From: Gloeopeniophorella convolvens
Lineage: Eukaryota > Basidiomycota > Agaricomycetes > Russulales
DNA length: 64,000 nucleotides
Assembly (NCBI GenBank): GCA_022496205.1
Contig: WTXD01000004.1
Location: 310,001-374,000, forward strand
Direction of reading: 5' to 3'
This document shows positions 1 through 11,236 of this stretch, piece by piece (position 1 is the stretch's first letter; every line of letters starts with the position of its first letter). Under the pieces are notes generated by a model. It was not told the DNA's origin, made no database searches, and worked only from the letters and a program-made list of their open reading frames with translations. The position numbers and the translations under genes are program-made.

Positions 1-730
1 TGCGGAGAAACAGGGTTGAGAAGCGTCTGGGGAAACGAAGAGGATGGGGCGGTCGAGATGCGGGACAGGGGCGGATGGTGTGTCGAGGATGAAGCTACAG
101 GCTCTGAGTGGTGGTCATGACGGGAATAGCGAAGGGTTGGGGAGATGGGGGGCTGGAAAGAATGATCATATTGGGATGGGGAGCGGTAATAACTTCCGGG
201 GGACGGAGCAGAGCGCTGTGTGTAGAGGAGGGGAGAGCTGGAGGAGTGGTGGGAAGGCGGGCGCACGGGTGAGCGGGAAGAGGGAGACTCGGAGAGACGG
301 CTTGTTGTGAATGGGGACTGCGGGGGCGGGTGCCGAGGAGGGGAGGGGGGCATGCGATACGACTGCTGACTGGCACGGATGTCGCGGTGGGAATACGGAG
401 GGTCGGGGTCCGTGTATGCGGGGAAATTGGGGTGGGGTCGTGTGTTGACGCGGGGAGAGGCAGCGGAGGTTGCGGCCAGGTGTAGAGAGAGGGATGAGAG
501 GGATCGGGGGACGGCGTGCGGCGGAGACTGACAGCTTGTAGGGAAAGGGGGAGGAGTTGGTCGCGATAATGGTCGTGATGTCGGGGAGGAGGCTGTCGAT
601 GGAGGAACGCGTCTGGAGATGGGGCGGGACCTCTCGGCTGAGACAAGGCCGGGTGCGGGCGGGACGCGGACGGGGCGGGCGGGTCGTCCTCGCACAGCAG
701 GGCAGAGATGGAGACTCTGCGGGACGCCAT
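1..730 (-). CDS. Partial proline/serine-rich protein running off the left edge
   Basis: The proposed start is the ATG whose complement is at 728-730. It opens with a short ordered segment (MASRRVSISALLCEDDPP) followed by a long Pro/Ser/His-rich tail. The SISALLC-type opening is often seen at the start of disordered fungal regulators, but that is inference. The starting frame stops at 95-97. A second frame with plausible coding character (YRSPSQYDHSFQPPISPTLR, then Ser/Thr-rich) stays open to the window edge, so an intron or frame switch probably lies inside. No catalytic or DNA-binding domain is visible in the available part. The gene is divergent from the Stm1-like gene at 1483. Function unknown. 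Confidence 0.4.
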
Positions 731-1482
731 CGCTGGCTGCGGGCGACGAGGGAGAGGAGGAAGAGGAGGAAGGGCAGCGGATGCGGGGGCGGACGAGCAG
801 TGCTCCGACCGCGTGCATACGACGCTCTGCCGTGATTCCACCGCGGTCGCCGTGCCTGGCCCTCGGCGCGTATCACAACTCCCAAGCTCACAAATCTCCG
901 TCGTGTCAGCGACCAGTTCAGTTCGTGTCTGACAAACAAATGCAATTCTGCCAGCGAAAATGTACAACGAGACATTGCGACAAAACCCAGACAGCAGCCA
1001 CGAAGGACCCACTGTTGGAAATTCTCATTTCCATCGCCACGCGAACGGGTCTGCCGCACCCAAGTCCCATCGTTCACAACCTCTCGGTCTTCCTGCTCTC
1101 CAGCCTACTTGACGGTCTCGAGGTCCTCGACCCACTCCAGTCCTGCAACAGGTGGGCGAGTCGTCGTCGAGATGCTTTTGTGAGGCTGCCCCGTGTCCGT
1201 CAGCACACGCAGAGACCATGGGACGGAGGTCGACTCACCTGTGCGTTTTAGCGTTGAGGAAACAGAACCCGCGGAAGAGCGCATTTAAGGAAAGGGGCTC
1301 CGGAGAGTGCCGGAGCGCGGGAAAGAACTGTACAGGGGTGGCTGAGGGACCCCGGATGGCGCGGTGCAGTGAGCGACGGAGCCGGGGTCCGACGACTGGC
1401 AGCGTCCGCTCTTGGTCTGCTGTCGACACAATCCTCGTCCTCCTTCGTCTGATCTCCGTTAACATCCAGCGCCCCGTCAAAC
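731..1482. other. Intergenic region, divergent promoter
   Basis: Between two divergently oriented genes. I see no conserved coding signal, RNA gene or repeat. Open frames here are short and overlap on both strands in GC-rich sequence. Confidence 0.5.
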
Positions 1483-2692
1483 ATGTCGGTGGTGGCCCAT
1501 AAAAACCCTTTTGCCATCCTGGGCGGTCAGTCTTGCTATCCTCCGTCGATCTATCTTCCCATCTAAATCACATCGCCTCCCAGACGACTCGTCCGATGCC
1601 CCCACCACTACCCCCGCCTCCAAAAAGGCAGACGCCCCCGCTGCTCAGCCAACCCGTACGGCTGCAAAGTCAAAGGGTCCTGCCTCCCGCGGCGGTAGAT
1701 ACTACCCTCGGGGTGGCAAGGCTCCTCGGGATTCCGCTCAGGACGGCCAGGACGAGCCCGCCGTCGGCGACGACGGCGCCAAAAAGAGGTGTGAGTACCC
1801 CTCGTCTCACTCCTCCACAGACCCTTTCTCATATTCCCCGACAGTCGATGGCGAGGGTCGAGGCCGTGGCCGTGGCCGCGGCCGCGGTGATCGCGGCAGG
1901 GGACGCGGCCGTCCCTTTGACAGGCACAGTCAGACTGGCAAGACGTGAGTCTATATTATCGCCGATCTTGGCGCCTTGTCTCATCAAATATTCCCACTCA
2001 GCGACTCGGATAAGAAGGTCCATCAGTCTTGGGGTGGCGACGAAGGTGGCGACGAGCTCAAAGCCGAGGAGGGTGGAAAGACCGATGCTCAGGTTGAGGG
2101 TGCTGCCGCCGCCACCGACGACTGGGGCGCCGCCGCCGCCGCCGAGGACTGGGGCGCTACTCCCGCAGAGGGCGACGCCGCCCCTGCCGCTGACGCTGAG
2201 AAGGGTGCCGAGGGCCGCAGGCCCAGGGAGCGCGAGCCCGAGGAAGAGGACAACACCATTTCCTACGATCAGTACCTCGCTCAGCTCAAGGAGGCCGCTG
2301 CCGCTGCCGTTCCCAAGCTCGAGGGCGTCCGGGAGGCCAACGAGGGTGATGATGACGTTTGGCGCGATGCCGTCCAGCGTAAGAAGAGCGAAGAGGAGGA
2401 CGCTTATTTCGTGGGCAAGGTAGGCTTTAGTTTTGATCCCCCGAGGGGATCGCTCATTCATAATTACCATCCGTAGACCAAGACCTCTACCAAGGCCCGC
2501 ACCGAGAAGAAGGAGAAGGTCTTTATTGAGATCGATGCTCGCTTCGACAGGCCCAACCGTGGAGGTCGCGGTCGCGGCACGATTGAGCGTGGCCGCGGTC
2601 GCGGTCGCGGAGCCCCCAGGGGCGGTCGCACTAACGGCTCGCCCGCAGCTGTGAACGTCGATGATGAGACCGCATTCCCTTCCTTGTCGTGA
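1483..2692 (+). CDS. Stm1/SERBP1-like ribosome- and mRNA-binding protein
   Basis: Five exons join in phase: 1483-1525, 1584-1790, 1845-1944, 2002-2419 and 2477-2692, giving 327 residues. The first exon encodes MSVVAHKNPFAILG, the conserved N-terminus of the Stm1/HABP4-PAI-RBP1 family. The middle carries an Arg-Gly tract, then PFDRHSQTGKT, the family's RHSGTG-like motif. An acidic Ala/Glu-rich stretch with repeated DDWG units follows, and a second RGG tract precedes the C-terminal DDETAFPSLS. Stm1 proteins clamp inactive 80S ribosomes and bind RNA in the cytoplasm during nutrient stress; that role is inferred from family. All introns are GT..AG and under 60 nt. Confidence 0.93.
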
Positions 2693-3112
2693 GCCCAAGC
2701 CGGCTACATGCACCCACCTTGTAGGTTGTCGAGAGTTAAAAACGCTTGTTGGGATTGTACTGTTATACGCTGTATCGTCCTGCCTCTTTTCACGATTGAC
2801 TGTGCATAATCTACGTCTCTTTTCTCTCATCTGGGCATTGATGCATTGGCAATCCAAGCTGTTGCTGGTTCGGGCCGTGGGCATACGCGCCAAGTCTGCC
2901 ATGACTGATAAGCAGCATGTATGCGACCAACGATATGAACAGATCATCAACTCTTCATCGCAATCTCCGGACTCATCGGTTACGTTACACCACGCCCTAT
3001 ACACGCCCCTTCGGGAGCACCCCCATCCTAGGACATCAGCTTGGCTATTAGCGACCTTATGTGCAACCGTTAAAAGCTCTGACCCTCAGTGACATCCCTC
3101 CCACCCTTCCCG
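2693..3112. other. Intergenic region
   Basis: 3' flank of the Stm1-like gene and promoter of the next gene. No other feature seen. Confidence 0.5.
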
Positions 3113-4248
3113 ATGACAGTAGAAACGATCTACATCCTTAGACATGGTATAGTGTGTATGGTTCCAGTCCGAATCGTTACTGACGGCGACGGCAGGCTTC
3201 AGGCTGAATTGGGTCACCACCAACTGGTGAGTGCCCATTGAACGCCATTCGGTCTCATTGACGGTGCGTTGCATTTCGCAGGAAGAGCGCAACGGGCCTC
3301 CCGCGCGATCCGCCGCTGGCTGCATTCGGAGAGGTGCGCCTCCTCGCGACCCGTACCTCCTCACGGCACTGATCAGGAGGACGTTAGACGCAGGCAAAGG
3401 AGGTCGCCGACCACTTTTTATCCTTGCCAGAGGACCAGCGCCCAACGATCATATTCTCCTCGCCGTACTGTACGCCGCCGCAGCGTCCAGCAGACGATGG
3501 CCCACTCACCGTGCCTATACAGACCGCTGCCTGCAAACGGCCAAGCCCACGTCCGCCGCACTCGGCATACCGATCTACGTCGAGCACGGCAAGTGGCCTG
3601 AGCATACACACGCCCCGCGGCCCACCGAGCTGACACCCTACCAGGCCTCTCCGAGTGGTACTCCCCCGTCGCGCCGGGCACCGGCCTGCACCCACGCCCA
3701 GGCCCCGCGAGCGCGCTGCAGGCGTTCTTCCCCGAGATCGACCCCGCCTGGAGCTCTGTGTACTACTCGAGCCGGCGCGGCGAGGACGTCGACGGCGTGC
3801 ACGCGCGCGCGGCGGGCGCGCTCGCCGCGCTCGTGCCCGAGGTCGCGCGGCGCTTTCCCCCCGCGCAGCACGCGCGCGTGCTGCTCGTCTCGCACGCCGC
3901 GACGACCATCGCGCTCGCGCGCGCGCTGCTCGGCCGCCGCGAGATGCCACTGCGCATCGCGTGCTGCTCGCTGTCGATGTTCGAGCGCGCGGAGGGCGGG
4001 AGCGGGTGGGCGGCGCGCGTGCTGGGCGACGGGAGCCACCTGAAGGACGGGCCGCAGCGGGACTGGGGCTTTGAGGACATCGAGATCGCGGATGGGAAGG
4101 TAGGTCATTTTCCTGTGTGTGGGGGGGAGTTGCTGATGCTTTGGGCTTTCGGGTGTAGGTGGTCCACGATCATGGCGTGCCCGGGACGGAAGACGAGAAG
4201 GACGAGCCGGTCGGCTCGCAGATCGTAGAGCTGCCATCTAGAATGTAA
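3113..4248 (+). CDS. Histidine phosphatase (phosphoglycerate-mutase fold) family protein
   Basis: Seven exons give 267 residues: 3113-3146, 3196-3226, 3282-3333, 3394-3469, 3523-3588, 3645-4099 and 4159-4248. The protein opens with TVETIYILRHGFRLNWVTTN, the RHG catalytic-histidine motif of the histidine phosphatase superfamily. It continues with IIFSSPYYRCLQTAKP (the second arginine region) and VLLVSHAATTIALARALL, which carries the second catalytic histidine. This arrangement matches the fungal Tfc7-like branch rather than glycolytic phosphoglycerate mutase, so the substrate is not predicted. The fifth intron starts with GC (gcaagt at 3589); only that splice restores EHGLSEWYSP. An intron interrupts the glycine codon of RHG, as in the SHB17-like gene at 53830. 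Convergent with the MEMO1 gene. Confidence 0.88.
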
Positions 4249-4352
4249 TCCTAGAGTCTACATCCTGTTGCTACAACATACACACATACACACAGCGTAC
4301 AAGATCCATACAGTTTATCTCCCTTGCAGCGACTCCGAGCGCCGTTCCTCCT

Positions 4353-5664
4353 TCAAAACGCGACGTACGCGCTCGCATAGCTCACGCTCGAGTCGCGCAC
4401 CGTGACGCACTGGCTGCTCTGCTCGTACCGCACCCACTGCAGATGCGGCGAGCGCGCGTGCTCGTCCTGCAGCACCGCGAGCGCGCCGAGCAGCACGCCG
4501 ATCGGGTGCCGGCCGCAGATCGTGTTGCGCGTGCGCGCGAGGTACCCGGCAAAGTCGGCGTGCGCCAGCCGCGCGGTCGCCGGCGGGAGCGTGAGCAGTT
4601 CCATCGCCTCGTGGTCGAGCGCAGAGATGGACGCGTGGATCGGGAACTCGGCGAGCTCGCGCGGCGCGGTGCCTGCGCGCGAGAGGCGCAGCGGCTGTGT
4701 GGTACCCGGCGGGTACTGCGGGTAGTAGAACGTGTACGAGAAGCGCGTGCCCCAGTGGCAAAAGTCGCTCGAGATGACGAACAGGGTGTCCTCGCGCGCG
4801 AGGTACGGCGCGAGGATGCGCCCGAAGGCCTCTTCTTTCGCCTTGTCTATGGCACCGACCAGGATCGGGACGACCGAAATGGCCTTCCTAGAAAGGGCGA
4901 CGCGGTGTAAGTGCCGTAGGCCCAGCGACTGCAGAGTAGTGCGCACCCTTCGAATGCCTTGCGGATGTAGGGGAGGTGCATCTCGATGCTGTGCTCGTCC
5001 TCGTCCGTGCCCAGGTCCATCTGAGAGAACTGGCCGGTCTTGTCCAGCTCGTCAATGGCTGGGGCGATCATGTGAGTCCCGTCCCCGACGGCGCCGAGGG
5101 CACGCACTAGCACGATCCAAAGGCAGGCTTCCGATTGGCGTGGCGTATTCGGTGCATTGGGAGAGTGCACAGCCGTCGAGATAGACGTGGTGCGACGGAC
5201 CTAGGATAAAGACACGCTTGCTGTGGTGCGGTGGAGCCCAGCGATAAGTAATAATCGCACTGGACCTGCAGTGAATCGACGTACATGCCCGTCGTATCGA
5301 TGCTCTTGTATGCCCATGCTGCCGCAGGGCCCGAGTAAGAGTATCCTGCGTGGCTGGAATGACGTCAGGATGAGAGACGCGGTCTGGAGGTGTGTTAAAA
5401 GTCGACGGACGGGGCAATGATGGCCTTGGACCTTTGGATGGGCGGGGAGTAGGTCGACGAGGGCGTGACAGCATCAAGCCACTGGGATAGCTGTTCGTCC
5501 AGTTCCCTGGCTGGAACAGAGCGTCAGACATATACACCTACGATGGACCACGCCCGGATACAGACAGTCGGCCGTGTACCACGAGTCTGCGTGAGTGGCT
5601 CGCCTATCGCGCAGCGTTGAAGCATTGTCTCGGTAAAGGAATCGCTCGCCTACCTAACGGACAT
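4353..5664 (-). CDS. MEMO1 family protein (AmmeMemoRadiSam B fold)
   Basis: Seven exons join in phase to 325 residues: 5664-5654, 5603-5566, 5510-5411, 5353-5285, 5220-5108, 5058-4947 and 4887-4353. Exon 1 is only 11 nt and splices to give [14 protein letters not shown], the family's N-terminus. Conserved blocks follow: [47 protein letters not shown] and [11 protein letters not shown], holding the histidines and cysteine of the Memo metal site. Human MEMO1 and yeast Mho1 are linked to copper/redox handling and cell motility or filamentation; the role here is inferred only. The end lies about 100 nt from the convergent phosphatase gene. Confidence 0.92.
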
Positions 5665-5937
5665 GATGAACTCGCTCCCTGAGATGGTTTACAAGATCAA
5701 GTGCGATGGCGCCAGCTAGCGCTGGCTTAGCAGAGTTGAAGCCAGGTCCAGAGGCCTCGAGCCCAACTCGAGCCGGTCTGACAGTGAGTCCAAGGACGCC
5801 CCGGTCTAACGGTCCGGGTTCTCTCATTCTACAACTACCATGACTGACAACGAAATAACCGACTTGATCTCATACGACGACCTCTAGGACATACAAGCAT
5901 ACCCTACACGCAAATATTCGGTCTCTGCATGCCACGG

Positions 5938-6569
5938 TTATTTCGACGCGCGTGACCAGAACGTCGCACTCACCCTATTCTTTCGAGAAGCCCGCACCCA
6001 CATGGCGGCCAGGGCAAGGGTCATTGCACAGAGTGCGAATTCGATCCAAGCCAAAGAACCGATAGACAGGCGGCGCGAGCAGCTGTGATTGGTTCAGGAT
6101 TTATTCTACGCTGCAGGCACTCGACGTACCGGAAGCTGGAAGGGTGCCTTGCGCAGCCCTCCGCTTTGGAGCTCTGTGCAAAGCCTGCGACCAAGCCCTG
6201 TGACACGCGACTGAGCACACGTGCACCGAGCAGACACGAGGACATACCCAACAGAACGCCGCAGCGAATATCCAGAATATGGAGCTTGTCAGATCTGCCA
6301 GGAGATGCAAGCCACCATGGGTGCTCCAGAGCACATATGTCGAGGAGAACAGAACGGTCCAGATTGCATCGAACAGAAGAAGTATGAGCCTGCGAGAGCA
6401 ACAGATTACGAGACGCCTAGACAGATGCGGAGGCAACGAACAGCACATCATACCAGGGCCCGGTGCCCCCGCCCGCAAGGAGGAAGGCTGTCAAGCCGAG
6501 CTCTCCTGCCGCAAAGGCGACGGCAAGTGCGAAGAGAATGGGGTATGGCCGAGTTTGCGTAGTGTCCAT
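5938..6569 (-). CDS. Small four-helix membrane protein, MARVEL-like
   Basis: Four exons join in phase to 160 residues: 6569-6442, 6389-6248, 6197-6130 and 6082-5938. Four hydrophobic segments are visible: PILFALAVAFAAGELGLTAF, LILLLFDAIWTVLFSSTYVL, LHLLADLTSSIFWIFAAAFC and SIGSLAWIEFALCAMTLALA. They are separated by a short loop with cysteines and followed by a basic tail (RASRKNR). Layout and size match fungal MARVEL-domain or non-classical-export-type plasma-membrane proteins. The last exon could be spliced again at a strong gtgagt after RKNR, so the C-terminus is uncertain. Not visible as one open frame. Divergent from the RasGEF. Confidence 0.7.
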
Positions 6570-6891
6570 GGCAAAGTGAAGCATTTCGATAGGGGGTGCG
6601 ATGCGATGGGTTGGGGCGGGCCCGTATATCTGTGGGCGGCCATGTTGCTCGCGCGAGGACGTGCAACACGTCTGCAGAACGACGGTGGGCAGGTGGGCAG
6701 AGCGGAAAGCGGGCCGGCGTTGGGCGGGCTGACGTAATGTTGTGAGGTGCCGTGATGGTCAATGTCCTTGTCGAGTGAGTCGCGTCCGAGTCGTCGACGC
6801 CAGGGGACTCGCTCTGTCTCGCTCTGCACGGTTTTCTCGTTCTCTTCTGGTCTCTGGTTCCTCTCGCTGCTCGAGCTGATGCCCCGCTCTC
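6570..6891. other. Intergenic region, divergent promoter
   Basis: Shared 5' region of the MARVEL-like gene and the RasGEF. No further element could be supported. Confidence 0.45.
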
Positions 6892-9800
6892 ATGGCTGCC
6901 CCCATCAATACTTCTACTGACCTCCCAAGCATCCCTTCTCTTCCCCCATCGAGATCCCTGACACCTCTTTCCGCCCCTCTCTCGACCGTCTGCCCCCTCT
7001 CGATGAAGACTCGCACTCGTCTCACCCACCACATCCTTTCTATTTAGCTCCTTCGCTCCATCGTCAGCCTGCAGGTCCAAGCAACGATTCTTATGCCCAG
7101 CCGTCTCCTCCTGGCTTAGCACCACTCTCTCCCGGCCTCCGCAAGTCTTTCTCTGTCGACTCGTTCGCGCGCCACTCGCGCGCCTCTCCTGTCAGTGTCA
7201 CTTCCCGTCAACCCAAGCCAGGTCACTCTCCCGCTATTGTAGATGAACAGCACCGGGCATCGCCCTCTCCCTGGCAGCCTCAGGCAGTCGAATCTCCTCA
7301 GGTCTCTTATCTTCCTCGCGACCCCAGCTTTCCTCTCTCTGGGCGGAGTCGCGGCGCCAGTGTCAGTACCGTTGGTGACGACAACCCTCCGCTGATCCCA
7401 GAGGAGCCCGACCCAGAGGCTGTGCTTGACGCGCCTCAGCTCCCGGCTGCTGCGAAAAGGGCCAGCACCAAGATCAAGGCGAAAGCCCGCCCTAGTTTAC
7501 CCCCCGGCGAGCTACCACTCCCGTCGAAACTGCACAGCACCAGTGCCGCGTCTCCCGCCAGCGCTGGGAACGGTAATGACAGCGTCTCCCGGCTTCCTGC
7601 CATACCCGGTGCAACCACCACACGGCGACCCTCAAAGGCTGGCCCCTCGACTCGGCATGGCCATGCCGAGGATACGGCCGCATCTCCCAATGACGTTACC
7701 CCGGCTAGCGCGACCTCAGGCTCCAGGCCACAAACGGTTGGTCCTGATTATTCAGTCATTGTGTCGTCCAATTCAATGGCGCGCAGGTCACTCTGGTGGT
7801 CATTGGAGGGCGGGGCTGCGGGAAATCTTCCGCCATTTCCAGGGGCCTTAAGCACTATAAGCTCTCGGACCCACTCGCAGTCATCAGTGACGCCCAAGAT
7901 GACCCCCCGTTTCGTTGTGAGTGTTCAGCTCGCTTTCTCGGGTCTGCGTTTCACCGTTTGGTTCAGATGTTATCCGCGAGGGGAAGATCACGGATGAGCG
8001 TGGAAGAGATGGCATTTTGAATGTTTTGGAAGTCGACACTGCAGTGCTTCAAGCACGCCTGCAGTCGGGCTCTCGCGTGTGGCCTGAACAAGCGTCAACT
8101 TTGGACGGCGTCATTGCATGCTGTGACGTATCGAGGTCAGATTCATTCGTCGAAGTGGAGGGTAGTTTGGGTATGCGGCATTCTTTTCTGTGTTTCTCCA
8201 GACTGACTGGTCGCGGAATCACCTGACAGTGGCATTCCGAGAAGCGAGGCTCCCGATCGTTGCACTGGTGTGCAAAAACGACCTCGAGAGCGTCTTGGAC
8301 TTGAAGGCGGTGCATGCCCGCCTGACTGAGCAACTGGACATCGGCCTCGTCTCTGTTTCAGTCACAAATGAAACGGGGAAAAGGCAGTTACGCCTGGCAT
8401 TCGATTGGGTGCTGAAGGCAATTGGCCGCACTCGTCGTTCGTGCATTGATTATCCGGATCAGACCTTTTCGTTGATTTGGCTTGTATGGTCACAGGCACG
8501 AGCTATCTCGATGGCCTGTACCAAAACCCTGCCTCTCCAGACGTCTTGACCACGCCACCACCATGGGATATACCCCGCTCAGACACGGCAACTCCAATCG
8601 CGGCCATGTACGGGACATCTGATACATCTCGGGTACCATCGGCGCACGACCCCCACTCTGTCGCGCGTGTCTCCGGCTCCTCAACGCGTACTCGATCAAC
8701 AGGTGATTTACTTCCGTCTGGACAAGAGACGATCCGAGATCGTACTCTTGAGCAGGAGATTTCGCAGGGCATTGAGGAGTTGGAGGCTTCAGGTGATGGC
8801 AGCACCGTCTCTCTTCAAGCAGACCTCTCCCAGGCGGAGCTTTCTGGGCTCAACGGCGTCACTAATCCCACGGACGACGTAGTGGAGGGCCGCGCTGGCC
8901 CCCCAGAGAAGGATAGGTGAGTGCCCACGTCTCCCTGTGCGATACATGCTGTAACCCGTTCACAGTCGATATGGGCCTTGGTCTACCTTGGATGATCTTT
9001 TTGAAAAACTTCTTTTCTTGACTGTCAGCGGTGACGGTAAGCTGCCCTCAAAACATCAAGGGTACTGGGCAGTACTCACCCAAAAACCCAGATTGGGGAT
9101 TCATATCTCACTTCCTGCTTACGTATCGGCGCTTTGCAAGTCCCCGAAGCGTTGTTCTTGCCTTGCAGAAGCGCATGCGCCAGTTGGATCAAGCCTCTGA
9201 CGACCCAATGTTTACTTGCTTTGCTCAGATGAGGTACGGCGGCTCTGTGTGACTGTCTACCTCCGCTCATTCAAGCATCGCTTCCAGAATCTGCCAACTT
9301 GTTGAAGTTTGGATCCAAGATTACCCGCATGACTTCGCTGTGGGGGGCGCAGCCGACGCTCTCAACGCGCTCGTCAAGTCGATCCTCACCAAGACCCACC
9401 TCCTTCACTATGGCACCGACCTGCTTCCATTCCTGGAAGGACGACCTTTGGAGGACAGGGATTCTGCTTGGGCTCTGAAGGTGGTCGAACCTACTGTAGA
9501 AAGCGAGGACCCGTACAGCTTCTCAGAGGACGACGAAGAAGCTGCTACAATCGCAGAAACCGTCACCACCACCGACGCATCTCCTCAGGAAGAATCAAAC
9601 TCGACGCAGTCCCATCCACCGTCTGCCAGAGAGCGCAAACACAGCCTTCCTCTCAATGTTCGACTTAACGGACCTATAGCGCCTGACAATCCCGAGGGCG
9701 TGAAGGATATACTCAGGAACCTCCTCAATGCGACGTCGAAACTGAATTCTTTCGAAGTCGTAGCCATCGCCGAGCAAATCACACGAGTTGGGAAGCGCCG

Positions 9801-10793
9801 GTTCCTGCAGATTGAGGTGGGTGTCGTGTTTGTCGGACATGCGACCCAGGTAGCTGACGCAAGTTCTATAGCCACGGGATTGGCTGCAACACGTGTTTGT
9901 TTCTGGAAAGAAAAACTCAGAAACAGACACCATCGCGGCTTTCAATGGTGTGTCCGAACATCTAGCAGATTGGTATATTTATCGCCACCGTGCCAGCCGC
10001 TCTGCTGAACAAAATATCAGGGTCGTATCTTTAATTTTGTGTCATGACAAGGCGAAGAACAGGGCAAAGCAGATCGAGAAGCTCGTTGAGATAGCAGAGA
10101 AGCTCCGCGGCTTGAACAATTACTCGGCTCTGCGCGCGTTTGTAGCTGGGATCAACAACGCCACTTACCCGGGTGACCCTGCCATCGCCAAGTTCCAAGA
10201 AAGCAACTCAAAGGCGCACAAGCACCTTCAGTCTTGGGATTTGCTCTTCAACTCGACTGGATCGCATCGGTCTTACCGAATGGCGCTCCGGAACTCGAAA
10301 GGGGCCTGCATTCCTGCCTTGTAGGCGATTCACCACCCTTGTCCTGTGCTTATTAGTGACGTAGCCACAGGGAAGTACATCTGTCGGACCTCATCCGGGC
10401 ACACGTTGGCAACGGCGACTTCCATGCAGACGACCCCACGAAGATACACTGGGCCAAGTTCAATATGATGGGCAGATTTGTGCACCTAATCAAGCATTAC
10501 CAAACGCGCTGCCGCGACGCAGACGATGATCATCTTGTTGAAGATCGCCCGGACATTATTGCTGTCTTGTCTGTCACGGTCATGGACAGTGAGGTAAGCT
10601 CGTTGACGTGCTCCCTCCACATCTATAAGCATCACTGACTCACAACCACAAGATGCAACTGTCACGAATTGCCCCTCCTCCAGAGATTGAAGAGTCGAAC
10701 GCTACGCCATACTTCCCCCGCACCATGTCTCGCGAGCACTCAGACCGTCCTAAGGACGCTGCGATCATTCGCAAGCTGATGTTCTGGGTATGA
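6892..10793 (+). CDS. Cdc25-type Ras guanine-nucleotide exchange factor with N-terminal P-loop domain
   Basis: About 1,100 residues. Exons: about 6892-7736, 7787-7916, 7967-8170, 8230-8436, 8496-8916, 8966-9036, 9092-9233, 9288-9816, 9872-9972, 10021-10320, 10371-10593 and 10653-10793; phases agree from 6918 on. Order: a disordered Ser/Pro region (KSFSVDSFARHSR), a Ras-like P-loop domain (VIGGRGCGKSS; later VALVCKNDLES), RasGEF_N (DDWGFISHFLLTYRRFASPR), then the catalytic RasGEF domain (LNNYSALRAFVAGINNATYP, near the C-terminus). It should load Ras with GTP at the plasma membrane. The start is uncertain: ATG 6892 gives MAAPINTSTDLPSIPSLPP but enters the downstream frame only if one base is missing from the C-run at 6943-6947. 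The 3' end could extend by another exon, because gtatga at the stop may be a splice donor. Confidence 0.9.
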
Positions 10794-11236
10794 CAGTTGA
10801 TTTTATGTCCATTGTGTCTGTTGCAAGTTGGCATCCCATCTATTCCTCAGCTGTTGAACATATTTCTCTTGAATGCTCGCCGTCTACTCAGGATACCCCC
10901 ACATGATTGCTGCTATTCTACACTGACCCCTTGCCGTCAGTAGTGTATGTAACTCGAGTACATATGTACGCATGACGTCTCAATAAGCGACAGTAAGTAC
11001 TAATAGAAGTCATTTCCGGCTGGAACAAGAATGGGACGTGGGCTCCCGCGGCTGCATGCTCAGCCGGCACATCCGAGTTCCGACTTCCCACACGGCATGA
11101 CTTTCTGGACACCACCACCAATCTTGCGCCGTCCACCGTCGTTAATAAGGTGCACACTTCAGCTTCAGCAGCCTTCACCTAGAAGAGAAGCACCCTGCTA
11201 CAACCAGCTAGCGACTGCGCATAACATCTCGACGGC
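10794..11236. other. Intergenic region
   Basis: 3' flank of the RasGEF and promoter of the thiolase. A possible extra RasGEF exon (10855 to about 10940) lies at its start. Nothing else seen. Confidence 0.45.

Noticed and set aside
1829..3004. 391-residue open frame on the minus strand
   Set aside because: It lies antisense to the Stm1-like gene, whose five exons are supported by family motifs; the antisense product has no recognisable domain and arises from GC-rich Arg-Gly coding.
6279..6737. 152-residue plus-strand open frame
   Set aside because: Antisense to the spliced MARVEL-like gene and without any recognisable motif.
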